Shown here in pieces: positions 19,201-27,193 of a stretch of DNA of 45,071 nt (positions within the stretch are counted from its first letter, which is position 1; each line of letters opens with the position of its first letter). The notes under the pieces are model-generated. The model was not told the DNA's origin. It made no database searches and saw only the letters and a list, made by a program, of their open reading frames with translations. Source of the stretch: Phycisphaerae bacterium (GTDB lineage Bacteria > Planctomycetota > Phycisphaerae > UBA1845 > PWPN01). The DNA lies in assembly GCA_012719955.1 (NCBI GenBank), contig JAAXZI010000234.1:1-45071 (forward strand), written 5' to 3'. The position numbers and the translations under genes are program-made.

Positions 19201-19341
19201 GCCGTGCGGGGCGCCGGGGACATAGACAATGTAATCGGGGTGGCTGGCGAGCGCATTCCGCAGATGGGCCGGGGCCGCGGCCGGTTGAGCCTGGGCCACC
19301 GCGCCAGCCAGCGCAACGATCATGAGAGCATACCGGTTCAT
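16204..19341 (-). CDS. Secreted two-module enzyme: BNR/Asp-box sialidase-like domain fused to a GH20/GH67-like TIM barrel
   Basis: This 1045-residue exported protein starts at the ATG at 19341, followed by a signal peptide (MNRYALMIVALAGAVAQA); the frame is also open from a TTG at 19359. Residues about 25-440 form a beta-propeller with three Asp boxes: SEDRGRTW (87-94), SDDDGRTW (152-159) and SNDRGQMW (293-300). Exo-sialidase-type proteins share this layout, though no FRIP motif is evident. Residues 459-1045 are a second module. An alpha/beta domain ending GLKYGLAELIHHLRM resembles the N-terminal domain of GH20/GH67/GH84 enzymes, and the barrel starts FSARGMYAHLHWAYNRP. The segments FNTIQIWPMMELLP, YWVIDSDPGGW and IYWMWYGWG look like barrel strands. 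Catalytic residues are not clear. I would call it a glycosidase of unknown linkage. The divergent aldo/keto reductase begins 205 bases away. Confidence 0.82.
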   Translation of the reverse strand: MNRYALMIVALAGAVAQAQPAAAPAHLRNALASHPDYIVYVPGAPHGPDGSNQHFLVTPTKAGTFLAFWTMSTRENNPDQHVAMSRSEDRGRTWSRPVTVAGGPADAHGRMASWQFPVVVPETGRIYLFWNQNVGITDAREDTTGALAYKWSDDDGRTWSDVHTLQIRKSAISNPEPGSPENWVVYQAPIITSRGEVIVGFTRWTSKTIQPEGGLFDRDSEIWFLRFDNLLTERDGSKLTVTTLPEGQHGLRVPRPDKPAISVAQEPTIQELSDGRFVTIMRTRTGYIYYALSNDRGQMWDRPRPLRYRPGGEKVKQPLAPCPLYKLRDGRFVLIFHNNDGSAFGGTSPSDSRKNRRPVFVAVGREIADPDHPLVFTRPRLLADNGGIPDGPVAQTQIGTYPSLFEYEGKVYFWYPDRKHYLLGKELTEELLDDREVRDWKAPPRASLRGCRIQVGRDGPAAPSVETPAFLVRAIDDLRRLVRSRTDQDFDIAVGQWDDGNSESFTLTARLEPDGSRERVVVRIEGAPAGLKYGLAELIHHLRMAPADVTLEVPLEIRKTPKFSARGMYAHLHWAYNRPYALRSWTLEDWQRYIDLLACLGFNTIQIWPMMELLPHPLSPEDQAYLKRYAEIVDYAHQQRGMKVILGSCPNNITEDARGVPIEKREYFDFEKRLDPGDRAALARILEYRSDLYKTVPHADGYWVIDSDPGGWKGSPSREFVEILKGHRELIDRYGRRPTEQPLIYWMWYGWGTGSVEKNWRDTIGQINTELHGPWQLLVCLPGHLEACKELALLDKAVYFPYNLLETEPAGPLTELRFIGIAEAAQIAASHGITAIQGNTQTPLAQLPNIAALAGAAWGVNPATEADEVLDRLARGLLSREPETLKKAWLALSEDRPEPCFNLAVRLRELAGDPSAKGPLAVLIGDWQPRILEDLAAMLEIHAHAVRFARQVEANAGDAELVTALTDYFMSAASYLERTGYRGDRIVTHESYRGVVTAALKRLNGQLGDEAVQARILGPALAAAKKTRSPEVCDLIAESVLEKRK

Positions 19342-19546
19342 GGCCGTATTAAACCGCAAGAACGCCCCGTACGCTATACGGCGAAAGAGGCGGATTCGCC
19401 GGGTGGAGCCTTTTCCCTGTTTTACGCGCCTGGCTCTTTACCTTTTCGCCTCGGGCCGGATTCGCTCTATTTTCCTCTGCCGAGTTTGCGTGTACCATGC
19501 TTCGACCACGCGGTTCGCCGTGCCAGTTTCGCCAAGGAGCCAGAAG

Positions 19547-20608
19547 ATGACCGAGAGCGCTTCGTCGCGCCGCGAATTTCTGAAGACCACCTCTGCCGTC
19601 GCCGGCGGCGCCATAACGGCAGCGGTCGAGGCACGGCCAACCTCGCCCGCGGACACATCCAAGATCCGCAACTACAACCCGAAGATGGGCTACCGCCGGC
19701 TGGGCAAGACCGGCCTGATGATCTCCGAGATCGGTCTGGGCGGGCATACCACCGAGGATGTCGAGAATCGCCGGGCGGTCCTCAAGAAAGCCGCTGAGCT
19801 GGGCATGAACTACGTGGATAACAACATCGCCGAAGAGTGCGACCTCTACGGCAAGGCCCTGGGCAAGGATCGCGACAAGTGGATCATCGGCTTCGCCTCC
19901 TGGCCGGAGAAGCTCACACCCGATTACGAGAAGGAATTCAACGCGGACCTCTGCTATCGCAACATCGATGCCCGCCTGAAGGGTTACGGCACCGACTGCC
20001 TGGATATCTGGCGCCCGGTGGGGGCAAGCTGGGGCGACGGACAAACGAAGCAGGACACCATGTGGGACGTGAGCCCCCGCACGCTCGACATCGTCGTCGA
20101 GGTCTTTGAGAAGGTCAAAAAGCAGGGCAAAGTGCGCTTCCTGGGCATCTCCGGGCACAAGTCGACCGTTTTCCGCCGGGTGCTCACTGAATATCCACAA
20201 TTTTCAGTTATTCTGTTCCCCTATCTGTTCTTGACGAAGCCCTACGGCGGGGACAGCCTGCTGGCGCTGGCCAAGGAGAAGGACGTCGGCGTCATCGGGA
20301 TCAAGCCCTTTGCGGCCGGGGCCACCTTTGGCGACAAGGAGCAGGCGGTCACCTGGCGAGGCAAGGTGGACCCCCGGGCCACTTCGCTGCTGAAGGTAAT
20401 GCTCCAGGAGCAGCGGATATCAGCGGTCATTCCGGGCGTGCAATCGCCCGAGCAGCTCGAGCAGAACGTGAAGGCCTCCTACTCGCGAGCCGAACCGCTT
20501 ACCGAAGCCGACCGTAAGGCCTATCATGAGTGCCTGGACAGTTACGGCCGGCAGCTCAACGGGAGTTACGCGGGGTACCGGTGGCTGCATGAGTGGGAAG
20601 TGGTTTGA
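19547..20608 (+). CDS. Tat-exported aldo/keto reductase family protein
   Basis: This 353-residue protein has a Tat signal (SSRREFLKTTSAVAGGAI) and is predicted to be exported folded, probably with NADP(H) or as a non-catalytic paralogue. The barrel begins MGYRRLGKTGLMISEIGLGG, the AKR start signature. AAELGMNYVDNNIAEECDLYGKALG carries the Asp and Tyr of the active site in the usual order. LDIWRPVGASWG and VRFLGISGHKS are the following strands. VKVMLQEQ...VIPGVQSPEQLEQNV is the cofactor-binding tail. The ATG at 19547 is chosen because AAGGAG lies seven bases before it and the Tat motif is then at residues 6-12; an upstream in-frame start at 19322 would add 75 residues without homology. It lies divergent from the fusion glycosidase, which suggests a shared control region. 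Confidence 0.9.
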   Translation: MTESASSRREFLKTTSAVAGGAITAAVEARPTSPADTSKIRNYNPKMGYRRLGKTGLMISEIGLGGHTTEDVENRRAVLKKAAELGMNYVDNNIAEECDLYGKALGKDRDKWIIGFASWPEKLTPDYEKEFNADLCYRNIDARLKGYGTDCLDIWRPVGASWGDGQTKQDTMWDVSPRTLDIVVEVFEKVKKQGKVRFLGISGHKSTVFRRVLTEYPQFSVILFPYLFLTKPYGGDSLLALAKEKDVGVIGIKPFAAGATFGDKEQAVTWRGKVDPRATSLLKVMLQEQRISAVIPGVQSPEQLEQNVKASYSRAEPLTEADRKAYHECLDSYGRQLNGSYAGYRWLHEWEVV

Positions 20609-20708
20609 GTGTGCGGGGTTCAGAGCTCAGGGTTCAGAGACATCCTGATCCCGGGGTTCTGAGTCCGGCGTTGACAACAATCAAAACACGAACGACGAAC
20701 ATCAGACA

Positions 20709-22946
20709 ATGACCACCAGCAACACACGCCCGGCGGGCCTGGGCGAGTTTGACGAGCCGATGCCCCAGCGGACCTTATTCGGTCATCCGGCCGGCCTGTT
20801 CACGCTTTTCTTCGCCGAAATGTGGGAGCGATTCTCCTACTACGGCATGCGCGCGCTGCTGGTCTTTTACATGCTCAAGGGTTTCCTGGGCTATGGAGAC
20901 AGCGACGCATATGCCGTCTACGGCTCCTATACCGCGCTGGTCTACATGACGCCCTTCTTCGGCGGGCTGCTGGCCGACCGGTTGCTGGGGGCGCGGCGCG
21001 CGGTGGTGCTTGGCGGACTGCTGATGGCCGCCGGACACCTCATGATGACGGTGGAGAGCCAGGTGGGCTTTTTCGGCGCCCTGGCCCTGCTGATCTGCGG
21101 GAACGGCTTCTTCAAGCCCAATATTTCCACCATCGTCGGCTCGCTCTATCCACCCGGCAGCCCCCGGCGCGATGGCGGCTTCACGATCTTCTATATGGGC
21201 ATCAATCTGGGCGCGGCCATGTCGCCGCTCCTGTGCGGTTATGTCGGCGAGACCTTCGGGTGGCACTATGGCTTCGGTCTGGCCACCATCGGGATGCTCG
21301 TCGGTGTGGCGGTTTTCGTGGCCCCATCGCTGATATCACAGGTCCTCCTGTTTCTGCTGGCCCTGGGAACGGCATTCAACATCTTCCTCGTGCCGGAACT
21401 GGTCGCGAAGCACACTGCGATTTCGGAATTGCTGCATTACTCCAATTATGTCCTTCTGGGGGCCCTGGTGCTGGCGGGATGGGTGACGTTCCGGGAACTT
21501 GCCCGCGGCAAACTTGAGGAGTCGCTGCTGAGCGTCTACCTGGCCCGCCTGGTCATCGTGGCCGGAGCGATCGCCGCCGCGGTGGCCCTCTTCCGGCACC
21601 ATCCCGACAACCCGTTCTCGACGGGGGTGAACATCTTTGTCGGGGTTGCTCTGCTGATCGCCGCTGTCGTAGCCTGGGTGGCCCTGGGACGTGGCGGGTT
21701 GCCCAAGGAGGCCGGCGCTCCGCCGGACGCCGAGCGGCTGCGCCGTCCCGTGCTGGGCCCCATCAGTGCGGAGTCGGCGGTCTACTTGGGGACGCTGGCG
21801 GCCCTGGTGTTATTCGTGCTGCTGGTTTCGGGATTCGCGTTCTTTACGCACGACCACCGGCCCATGACGCTGATTCCCAACGCATACATCGACAAGCTGG
21901 CCGCCGGCGAGGGCGCCCTGATGCAGATCGCGGCCGTCTTCTTACAGGAGATGAGCCGGCCGGCCGGACTGGTTCTCATGCTGGCGGGGCTGGGCGCCGT
22001 CGTCTATCTGGGGTACGAGACCTTCCGGCTGGACCAGATTCGGCGACAGCGGATGTTCGTTATTTTGACCCTGACCTTCTTCTCCATGCTCTTCTGGGCG
22101 TTCTTCGAGCAGGCCGGCAGTTCGGTCAACAACTTCACCGATCGCAACGTGGACCGGGTCTTCGAAAAAGGCTATGTCACGGCGGACATGGTCGGGCAGA
22201 CCATCCAGATCCAGCCGACCCAGGAACAGTGCGGCTACCACAACGGCGATCAACTCTTCACCCTGAATGTCCTTGACGAGCTGCGCGACAAGAACAAGGG
22301 CAAGCCCGACTTCACCATTGCTTGGAAAGTGGCGGAAGACAACGTGGGCATGGGCCTGGCCAAGCGGGTCGATGAAATTCCGGCCAGCACGTTCCAGTCC
22401 GCCAACCCGATTTACATCCTTCTGTTCGGCCTGGTGTTTACCGCGTTGTGGACGTTCCTGGGCAAGCGCGGCTGGGAGCCCAGCACGCCGGTCAAGTTCG
22501 CAGTGGGACTGCTTCAGCTTGGGCTGGGATTTGGATTCTTTTGGTACGGCGCGATGACCTCCAATGATCGCGGCATGGTGGCCCTCACGTGGCTGTACCT
22601 CGGATATCTCTTTCAAACCACCGGCGAGCTCTGCATCTCCCCGGTGGGCCTGTCAATGATCACCAAGCTCTCCCCCGGCCACCTGGTGAGCACGGTGATG
22701 GGCACCTGGTTCCTGGCCACCGCGTTCTCGCAGTACCTGGCGGCGATCATCTCGCAGTTCACCGGCGTCAAGCACGAGGGCGAGGACGGTGGGACCATCA
22801 TCCCCCCACCTATCGACACGGTCCATCTCTATGGCAGCGTATTCGGCAAGATCGCGATTGCGGCCGGCATTTCGGCGATCATCTGTTTCGCGCTGTCGCC
22901 CATCCTGACGCGCTGGATGCACCAGGATAAGACCCTCGAGGCGTGA
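20709..22946 (+). CDS. POT/PTR2-family proton-coupled peptide transporter (MFS)
   Basis: This 745-residue inner-membrane protein has about 14 hydrophobic helices. The N terminus holds the family signature ExxERFxYYGMRALLV (EMWERFSYYGMRALLVFYM), involved in proton coupling. GLLADRLLGARRAVVLGG is the MFS loop 2-3 motif, and GNGFFKPNISTIVGSLY is the second PTR2 signature. It is longer than typical bacterial POT proteins (about 500). The extra length comes from additional helices at about residues 200-300 and an extracytoplasmic loop at about 470-560 (DRVFEKGYVTADMVGQ...). Likely substrates are di- or tripeptides. The long form is common in planctomycetes and related bacteria. The region before the ATG at 20709 holds GAACCC-like repeat DNA and no clear Shine-Dalgarno. 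Confidence 0.93.
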   Translation: MTTSNTRPAGLGEFDEPMPQRTLFGHPAGLFTLFFAEMWERFSYYGMRALLVFYMLKGFLGYGDSDAYAVYGSYTALVYMTPFFGGLLADRLLGARRAVVLGGLLMAAGHLMMTVESQVGFFGALALLICGNGFFKPNISTIVGSLYPPGSPRRDGGFTIFYMGINLGAAMSPLLCGYVGETFGWHYGFGLATIGMLVGVAVFVAPSLISQVLLFLLALGTAFNIFLVPELVAKHTAISELLHYSNYVLLGALVLAGWVTFRELARGKLEESLLSVYLARLVIVAGAIAAAVALFRHHPDNPFSTGVNIFVGVALLIAAVVAWVALGRGGLPKEAGAPPDAERLRRPVLGPISAESAVYLGTLAALVLFVLLVSGFAFFTHDHRPMTLIPNAYIDKLAAGEGALMQIAAVFLQEMSRPAGLVLMLAGLGAVVYLGYETFRLDQIRRQRMFVILTLTFFSMLFWAFFEQAGSSVNNFTDRNVDRVFEKGYVTADMVGQTIQIQPTQEQCGYHNGDQLFTLNVLDELRDKNKGKPDFTIAWKVAEDNVGMGLAKRVDEIPASTFQSANPIYILLFGLVFTALWTFLGKRGWEPSTPVKFAVGLLQLGLGFGFFWYGAMTSNDRGMVALTWLYLGYLFQTTGELCISPVGLSMITKLSPGHLVSTVMGTWFLATAFSQYLAAIISQFTGVKHEGEDGGTIIPPPIDTVHLYGSVFGKIAIAAGISAIICFALSPILTRWMHQDKTLEA

Positions 22947-23137
22947 TACGGTTTGGGTTGCAAACTTGCGCAGGTTCCTGCCTGGTTATTGGTCGCCCTG
23001 CTGCTGAGCGTTTGAATCTTCGTGCCCCCACCGCCGGAAGAGGCGGGGCGCTCAATGCACAAGATTCATTTGGAATCCGTTTGACGGTGCGTTGCCGTGC
23101 GGGTCTCTCGCGGGAAAGAACCTTCGCAGCCCGGCGG

Positions 23138-23689
23138 TTAATCGCGTCTCTCGGTCAGGATGCCCGATTGAACCACCTTTTCGGCCAGGCGACGGTGGGC
23201 CTGGACGAAGTCGCGGCAGAGCAGGTCGATGCGCTTGGCAAGGTCGCGGCGTTCACAGACGATGCGGGCCACCAGCTTCCGGAGGCGTTTATAGCGGATG
23301 CGTTCACGCCTCCGACTACGGTAAGAGTCTGTCGCCTTCTGAACCGAAGCGGAGAGGTATTCCAGATCAAACGGTTTGGTGAGGATGTCTGTCACCCCGG
23401 CCCGGACGGCCGCAATGGCCTCCTCGACGGTAGGCGATTGAGCCATGGCGATGGCCGGCGCGTTGTTGTTCTCATGGAATCTGTGGATCAGTTCGAGCCC
23501 GTCGTCAGGGAGGGACAGCGACACCAGCAGCAGGTCGTGCCGGGTGGTCAACTCCTCGCGCAGAGCGTCGGCCGCTGATTCCGCGTGGGTTACGCTGGCC
23601 CGAAGGCTTTCCTGAAGATATCGGCCTACCAGGTCAGCCAGGTCGGCGTCATCTTCCGCCAGCAGAATCTCGAGAGGTCGCTGCCGCAT
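23138..23689 (-). CDS. Degenerate (pseudo) receiver-domain protein
   Basis: This 183-residue protein begins MRQRPLEILLAEDDADLADLV, a receiver fold with acidic residues Glu12, Asp13 and Asp14. The segment that should hold the phosphoacceptor (D-x-x-x-P) reads LLLVSLSLPDDG, with Ser57 in place of Asp. The conserved Thr/Ser site is Ala (IAMAQSPT), while the Lys before Pro is kept (DILTKPFD). So phosphorylation on Asp is not expected. Residues about 125-183 form a basic, helical C-terminal tail (RSRRRERIRYKRLRKLVARIVCERRDL...) that could be a coiled coil or a nucleic-acid or partner-binding segment. A GGAG five bases before the ATG at 23689 favours this start over the upstream frame at 23749. It lies downstream of the HDOD kinase gene, 317 bases away. 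Confidence 0.82.
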   Translation of the reverse strand: MRQRPLEILLAEDDADLADLVGRYLQESLRASVTHAESAADALREELTTRHDLLLVSLSLPDDGLELIHRFHENNNAPAIAMAQSPTVEEAIAAVRAGVTDILTKPFDLEYLSASVQKATDSYRSRRRERIRYKRLRKLVARIVCERRDLAKRIDLLCRDFVQAHRRLAEKVVQSGILTERRD

Positions 23690-24006
23690 GCTATCTCCAC
23701 AGCTGCAAGCGTATGGTTGATCCACTCGAGGTTCCGGCACGCGGCTCAAAAAAGGCCAGCGGGAGCTTTCGGCCGCGAGAGCGAGGAGGAGAGAGAGAGC
23801 ACAGGCCTACGCCTCCCGCCTGGCCCGGAAGAGTCCACGCGTGCGTGAGCCCAGAGCGGGTTGCACGCGGAACCGGCGTACGCAGGCGGGCAGTTCGTGC
23901 CCACCTTTGGCATCCGACAGTCCACCGCAATTCAGCCCTGGTGAACCCCGATTTTACGCTGATCAGAGATTGCAGGCGGCGCGACCTTCACTCCTCCCAC
24001 CACGGC
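23690..24006. other. Gene-free interval between kinase stop and pseudo-receiver start
   Basis: This 317-base gap holds no convincing gene on either strand. It contains a purine-rich stretch (GAGCGAGGAGGAGAGAGAGA, about 23780-23800). The family B palindrome at the kinase stop (24001) overlaps its right end. A promoter for the pseudo-receiver gene may lie here, but I could not define one. Confidence 0.5.
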
Positions 24007-24018
24007 TTAGGAGCCGTG
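24001..24018. repeat. Family B palindrome (CACGGCTTAGGAGCCGTG) spanning the kinase stop codon
   Basis: The arms CACGGCT and AGCCGTG flank TAGG. On the minus strand the last kinase codons read GGG CAC GGC TCC TAA, so the palindrome supplies the final residues HGS and the TAA stop. Confidence 0.75.
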
Positions 24019-26388
24019 CCCGACCGCCGCGGGAAGCTCCAGGATGGCCTGGGTCCCCTCGCCGTGACGGCTGAAGAGCCGGAGACGGCCGCCGTTGATC
24101 TCGGCCAGCCGGGCGGCCCTGGATAAGCCCAAGCCGCGTCCCCGGCCAGCCGGCCGGTGCGAGAAGAACGGGGCCATTGCCCGTTCAAGCACCTCCGGCG
24201 TCATGCCGCACCCGTTGTCCTGTATTCTGATCACAACCTTCTCATCGGACACATCCGGGCAACAGTTGATGACCAGCGAGGGCACATCCGAATTATGCAT
24301 GGCCTCAACGGCATTACGGATGATTTCATCGAAGACGACCCGGATCTGGTCGTGATCAGCCTGCACTTTCGGCAGGCCGGGGGGGATCTCAATGCGGAAT
24401 TCCACGTCAGAAAGGGCCTTTTTATCGATCCATGCCTGGCGAACCTCGTTCAACAGCGTGGATAAGTCCCATATCCCGGGCTTAGGCGCGGGCGGCTTGG
24501 CGAATTCCATCAGCTCATTAACCATGCCGCTGGCGCGGTGGGCGTGTTCGGCGATGAGGGCGGCGGCTTTGCGGACCTCCTCGTCAACGCCTTCCCGGTT
24601 GAGCAGTTGGGCCCGGCCGGAAATGACCGCCAGGGGGTTATTGAGTTCGTGGGCGGCCCCAGCGGCCATGTCACCGATCATGACCAGAGAACGTGCCCGG
24701 GCCAGATCGGCCTGCGATTCGAGCAGCTGCTGACTCATTTCGGCCAGTTCTTCGCTGAGCCGACGGGCGGCAAGCGTGGATTCAGCGCTGCCTAACCAGG
24801 TGCCGATCCAATCGGCCATGACCGGCACGACTTCGTCGGAATCGCCGGGCTTCTCCCCCGCCACAAGCAGCGCCCCTGCGAAGCCATGCTGGTTGCGGAT
24901 AGGGAAGCACCAGGTCGCCGGAGCCTGCAAGGCGGCTGTAATGCGGTCCAGCAACGACGAAGGCAACAGGTTGGCCGGCAACCAGCCTCGACCGCCCTCG
25001 GCAACGAAGCCGAGATTGCCCGCGTCCCAGGCGGGCATGGCATCATGAACGCAGACGCCACCCGCGTCTTCCCCATCGGTGCGGGAATCGTCGGAAGAAA
25101 TTCCCTCGCCAGGCATCGAAGAGAAATCGACGTCGTCGTCGGCATCCATTCGCGCGCCTGCAATCGTAACCAGTTCCCGGCACCGCGAATAGGCCACCAC
25201 GACCACCCGGTCGGTGTTCAGAATGCCGAGCAGGGCTTGGGCAGCGGCCCGCGACACCTGTTCGTGGGTGGGATCATCCCCGACGGCCGTCTTGAGGGCG
25301 CTGATGCTTTCAAGGCATCGAGAACGCTGCAGAAGCCGGCGGTTTGCGTCGGCCAGAGATTCGTTGAGGCGGGCCAGTTCGGCATTGGCCCGGGCCAGGG
25401 ACGCCTCATAGACCTCGCGCGAGGTAAGCCGGCCGAGTCCGATAAACTCGGCCCGTGCCTCCACCAGATCGGGCAGCGCGGTCTGGACCCGCTCCAGGGC
25501 CTCGGGTGAGAGGCCAATGGCGGCCACGGCCTGTTCGATAGGCCCGTCGCTGGTGTAGTTGCCGGAGTAACCGATGCGCATATACCGGACGAGGCGATCG
25601 GCGACCTGGACCAGGCGGACATGATCGGGGAAGGCGAGCCGACTGGGTGTCAGGGCCGGCGAGCCATGATGCAACCAGATCGATTCCGCGATCATGGCCG
25701 GCAGCTTCCAGTGCTGGGCCAGCCGGCTGCCGGCCAGGGCGTGATCCAGGCCGAAGATATCGCGTTCGGCATCGGCAATGCAGCCGAATCGCTCGTCGGT
25801 CCGGGTGACAACCCGGTCGTAGCTCCTGGGGAAACAGGCATCCAGCACGGCCTTGCCGATGTCGTGCAGCAGGCCGCAGATAAAGGCTTCTTCCGGTTGG
25901 GGCCGCCGGACAGGCGTCGCACTCGCTCCCCCCTGCGTCCGCGAGCCGCCGGGGTCACAGCCGGCCAGTTCTTCGGCGAGAAGCTTGGCGGCGCACCCGA
26001 CGGCGAGACTGTGCTTCCAGAACTCGACGCGGTTGAAGCGGGCGCCGGCACGCTCCTTGCGGTGCGAGAACATCTCGAAAATCTGCGCGGACAGAACGAG
26101 GTTGCGCACCGCGTTCAGGCCCAGCAGCACAACGGCCCGATCAACCGTGTTGACGCCGCCCCCGATGCCTGCCCGGCGGACCAGCGCAAGCAGGCGCGCG
26201 GAGAGGCTCAGGTCCGACTCCACGGCCTGGATGATGTCGCGGGCCTTGGAGCGATCATCAGTGGTGAGCTCCAGCAGCCGGACGGCCACCGCCGGCAGTG
26301 TCGGCAAAGACTCTACCTGGGCCAACACCAGTTCAGCCTGGGTGGGCTCGGGCGGCACACGCTTTCCCCTCGTCTGTATCGCGGTCAT
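24007..26388 (-). CDS. HDOD-GAF hybrid histidine kinase
   Basis: This 793-residue soluble protein has an N-terminal HDOD domain (about residues 15-330). It includes SLPTLPAVAVRLLELT, DLSLSARLLALVRRAG and FICGLLHDIGKAVLD; the His-Asp pair of HDIGK suggests metal binding like HD phosphohydrolases. A helical linker (about 335-375) is rich in Ala, Leu and Arg. A GAF-like domain covers about 380-560. The C terminus is a histidine kinase: the H-box AAHELNNPLAVI has His580, the N-box IIRNAVEAMHN has Asn692, G1 is DNGCGM (Asp724) and G2 is GRGRGLGLS. No membrane segments were seen, so it senses an internal cue. It starts at an ATG that overlaps the TGA of the regulator gene (ATGA at 26385-26388), so the two are translationally coupled. 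Its last codons are made by a repeat (24001). Confidence 0.9.
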   Translation of the reverse strand: MTAIQTRGKRVPPEPTQAELVLAQVESLPTLPAVAVRLLELTTDDRSKARDIIQAVESDLSLSARLLALVRRAGIGGGVNTVDRAVVLLGLNAVRNLVLSAQIFEMFSHRKERAGARFNRVEFWKHSLAVGCAAKLLAEELAGCDPGGSRTQGGASATPVRRPQPEEAFICGLLHDIGKAVLDACFPRSYDRVVTRTDERFGCIADAERDIFGLDHALAGSRLAQHWKLPAMIAESIWLHHGSPALTPSRLAFPDHVRLVQVADRLVRYMRIGYSGNYTSDGPIEQAVAAIGLSPEALERVQTALPDLVEARAEFIGLGRLTSREVYEASLARANAELARLNESLADANRRLLQRSRCLESISALKTAVGDDPTHEQVSRAAAQALLGILNTDRVVVVAYSRCRELVTIAGARMDADDDVDFSSMPGEGISSDDSRTDGEDAGGVCVHDAMPAWDAGNLGFVAEGGRGWLPANLLPSSLLDRITAALQAPATWCFPIRNQHGFAGALLVAGEKPGDSDEVVPVMADWIGTWLGSAESTLAARRLSEELAEMSQQLLESQADLARARSLVMIGDMAAGAAHELNNPLAVISGRAQLLNREGVDEEVRKAAALIAEHAHRASGMVNELMEFAKPPAPKPGIWDLSTLLNEVRQAWIDKKALSDVEFRIEIPPGLPKVQADHDQIRVVFDEIIRNAVEAMHNSDVPSLVINCCPDVSDEKVVIRIQDNGCGMTPEVLERAMAPFFSHRPAGRGRGLGLSRAARLAEINGGRLRLFSRHGEGTQAILELPAAVGHGS

Positions 26389-26951
26389 GTCGGCTGCACC
26401 AGTTGCAGGATACGGGCGATCAAGTCGTCAATCTGGAAGGGCTTGCGCATGAAATCGTCCGCCCCTGCCTTGCGCAGTTCGGCGATCTCGTCCGGATCGG
26501 CCACGCCGCTGATAATGATGATGCGGATGTTGGCGAAGTTCGGGTTGGCCCGAAGCGTCCGGCACACCCGGTTGCCGTCAATGTCGGGCAACTTGTAATC
26601 CAGCACGAGGCAGTCGGGCTGGAACTCCTGGGTCATCATGCCGGCCTCGTAACCGCCGCGGGCGACACGAACCTCGAACCGGCCGTCGCGCTCCAGCAAT
26701 TCGAGCAGCATGTCCAGGATGGCTTCATCGTCATCCACTACCAGGATGCGCTTCTTGCCGGATTCGAGATTCTCCAGCGGAATGGAGTTCTCTCTCATAA
26801 AGGCCAGCAGCGAATCGCGCGGAATCCGCCGAAACTTCGAGCCGGGTACGCGAAAACCTTTGAGCTTGCCACTGTCGAAGCAGCGTATGACGGTCTGTTG
26901 ACTGACCTTGCAAATCTCGGCGACTTCTCCGGTCGTGAAAACAGTCTTCAT
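26385..26951 (-). CDS. HTH (excisionase/MerR-like) plus receiver response regulator
   Basis: This 188-residue protein has its DNA-binding part first and its receiver second, the reverse of the common order. Residues 1-55 (FTTGEVAEICKVSQQTVIRCFDSGKLKGFRVPG...RRIP) match the helix-turn-helix of excisionase/HTH_17-type domains. Residues 68-186 are a complete receiver: acidic pocket Asp73-Asp75, phosphoacceptor Asp118 in CLVLDYKLPDIDG, Ser in IIIISGVAD and Lys in DFMRKPFQ. It should be phosphorylated, unlike the nearby pseudo-receiver. It is the first gene of the unit, with its TGA overlapping the ATG of the kinase. The natural hypothesis is that the HDOD kinase is its partner. Target genes cannot be read from this window. 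Confidence 0.9.
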   Translation of the reverse strand: MKTVFTTGEVAEICKVSQQTVIRCFDSGKLKGFRVPGSKFRRIPRDSLLAFMRENSIPLENLESGKKRILVVDDDEAILDMLLELLERDGRFEVRVARGGYEAGMMTQEFQPDCLVLDYKLPDIDGNRVCRTLRANPNFANIRIIIISGVADPDEIAELRKAGADDFMRKPFQIDDLIARILQLVQPT

Positions 26952-27193
26952 GCTGTCGTTCCTTTCCCTCGCAGTCCCTCACGACGTTCCGGGATAGCTC
27001 GGTTCCCTCGTCAATCCCTCTGGCGCAGATGGCCATGCCGCAGGTTCCAATAAGCGGCAAAGTTACCCAGCTTCGCCATCTTGCCTAAGTAATCTACCAA
27101 TACGACGGCGGAGCCGTCAACTGAAAAAATGCAGGAATTGCTGGAGAGTCCGGATACAGTCTGAGTCGAAGTGCAGGAGAAAGCCCAGCGTCC

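Noticed and set aside
16804..19797. A 997-codon open frame on the plus strand
   Set aside because: It lies opposite the sialidase-like fusion, whose signal peptide and Asp boxes prove the minus-strand frame. High GC keeps antisense frames open. No recognisable domain appears in it.
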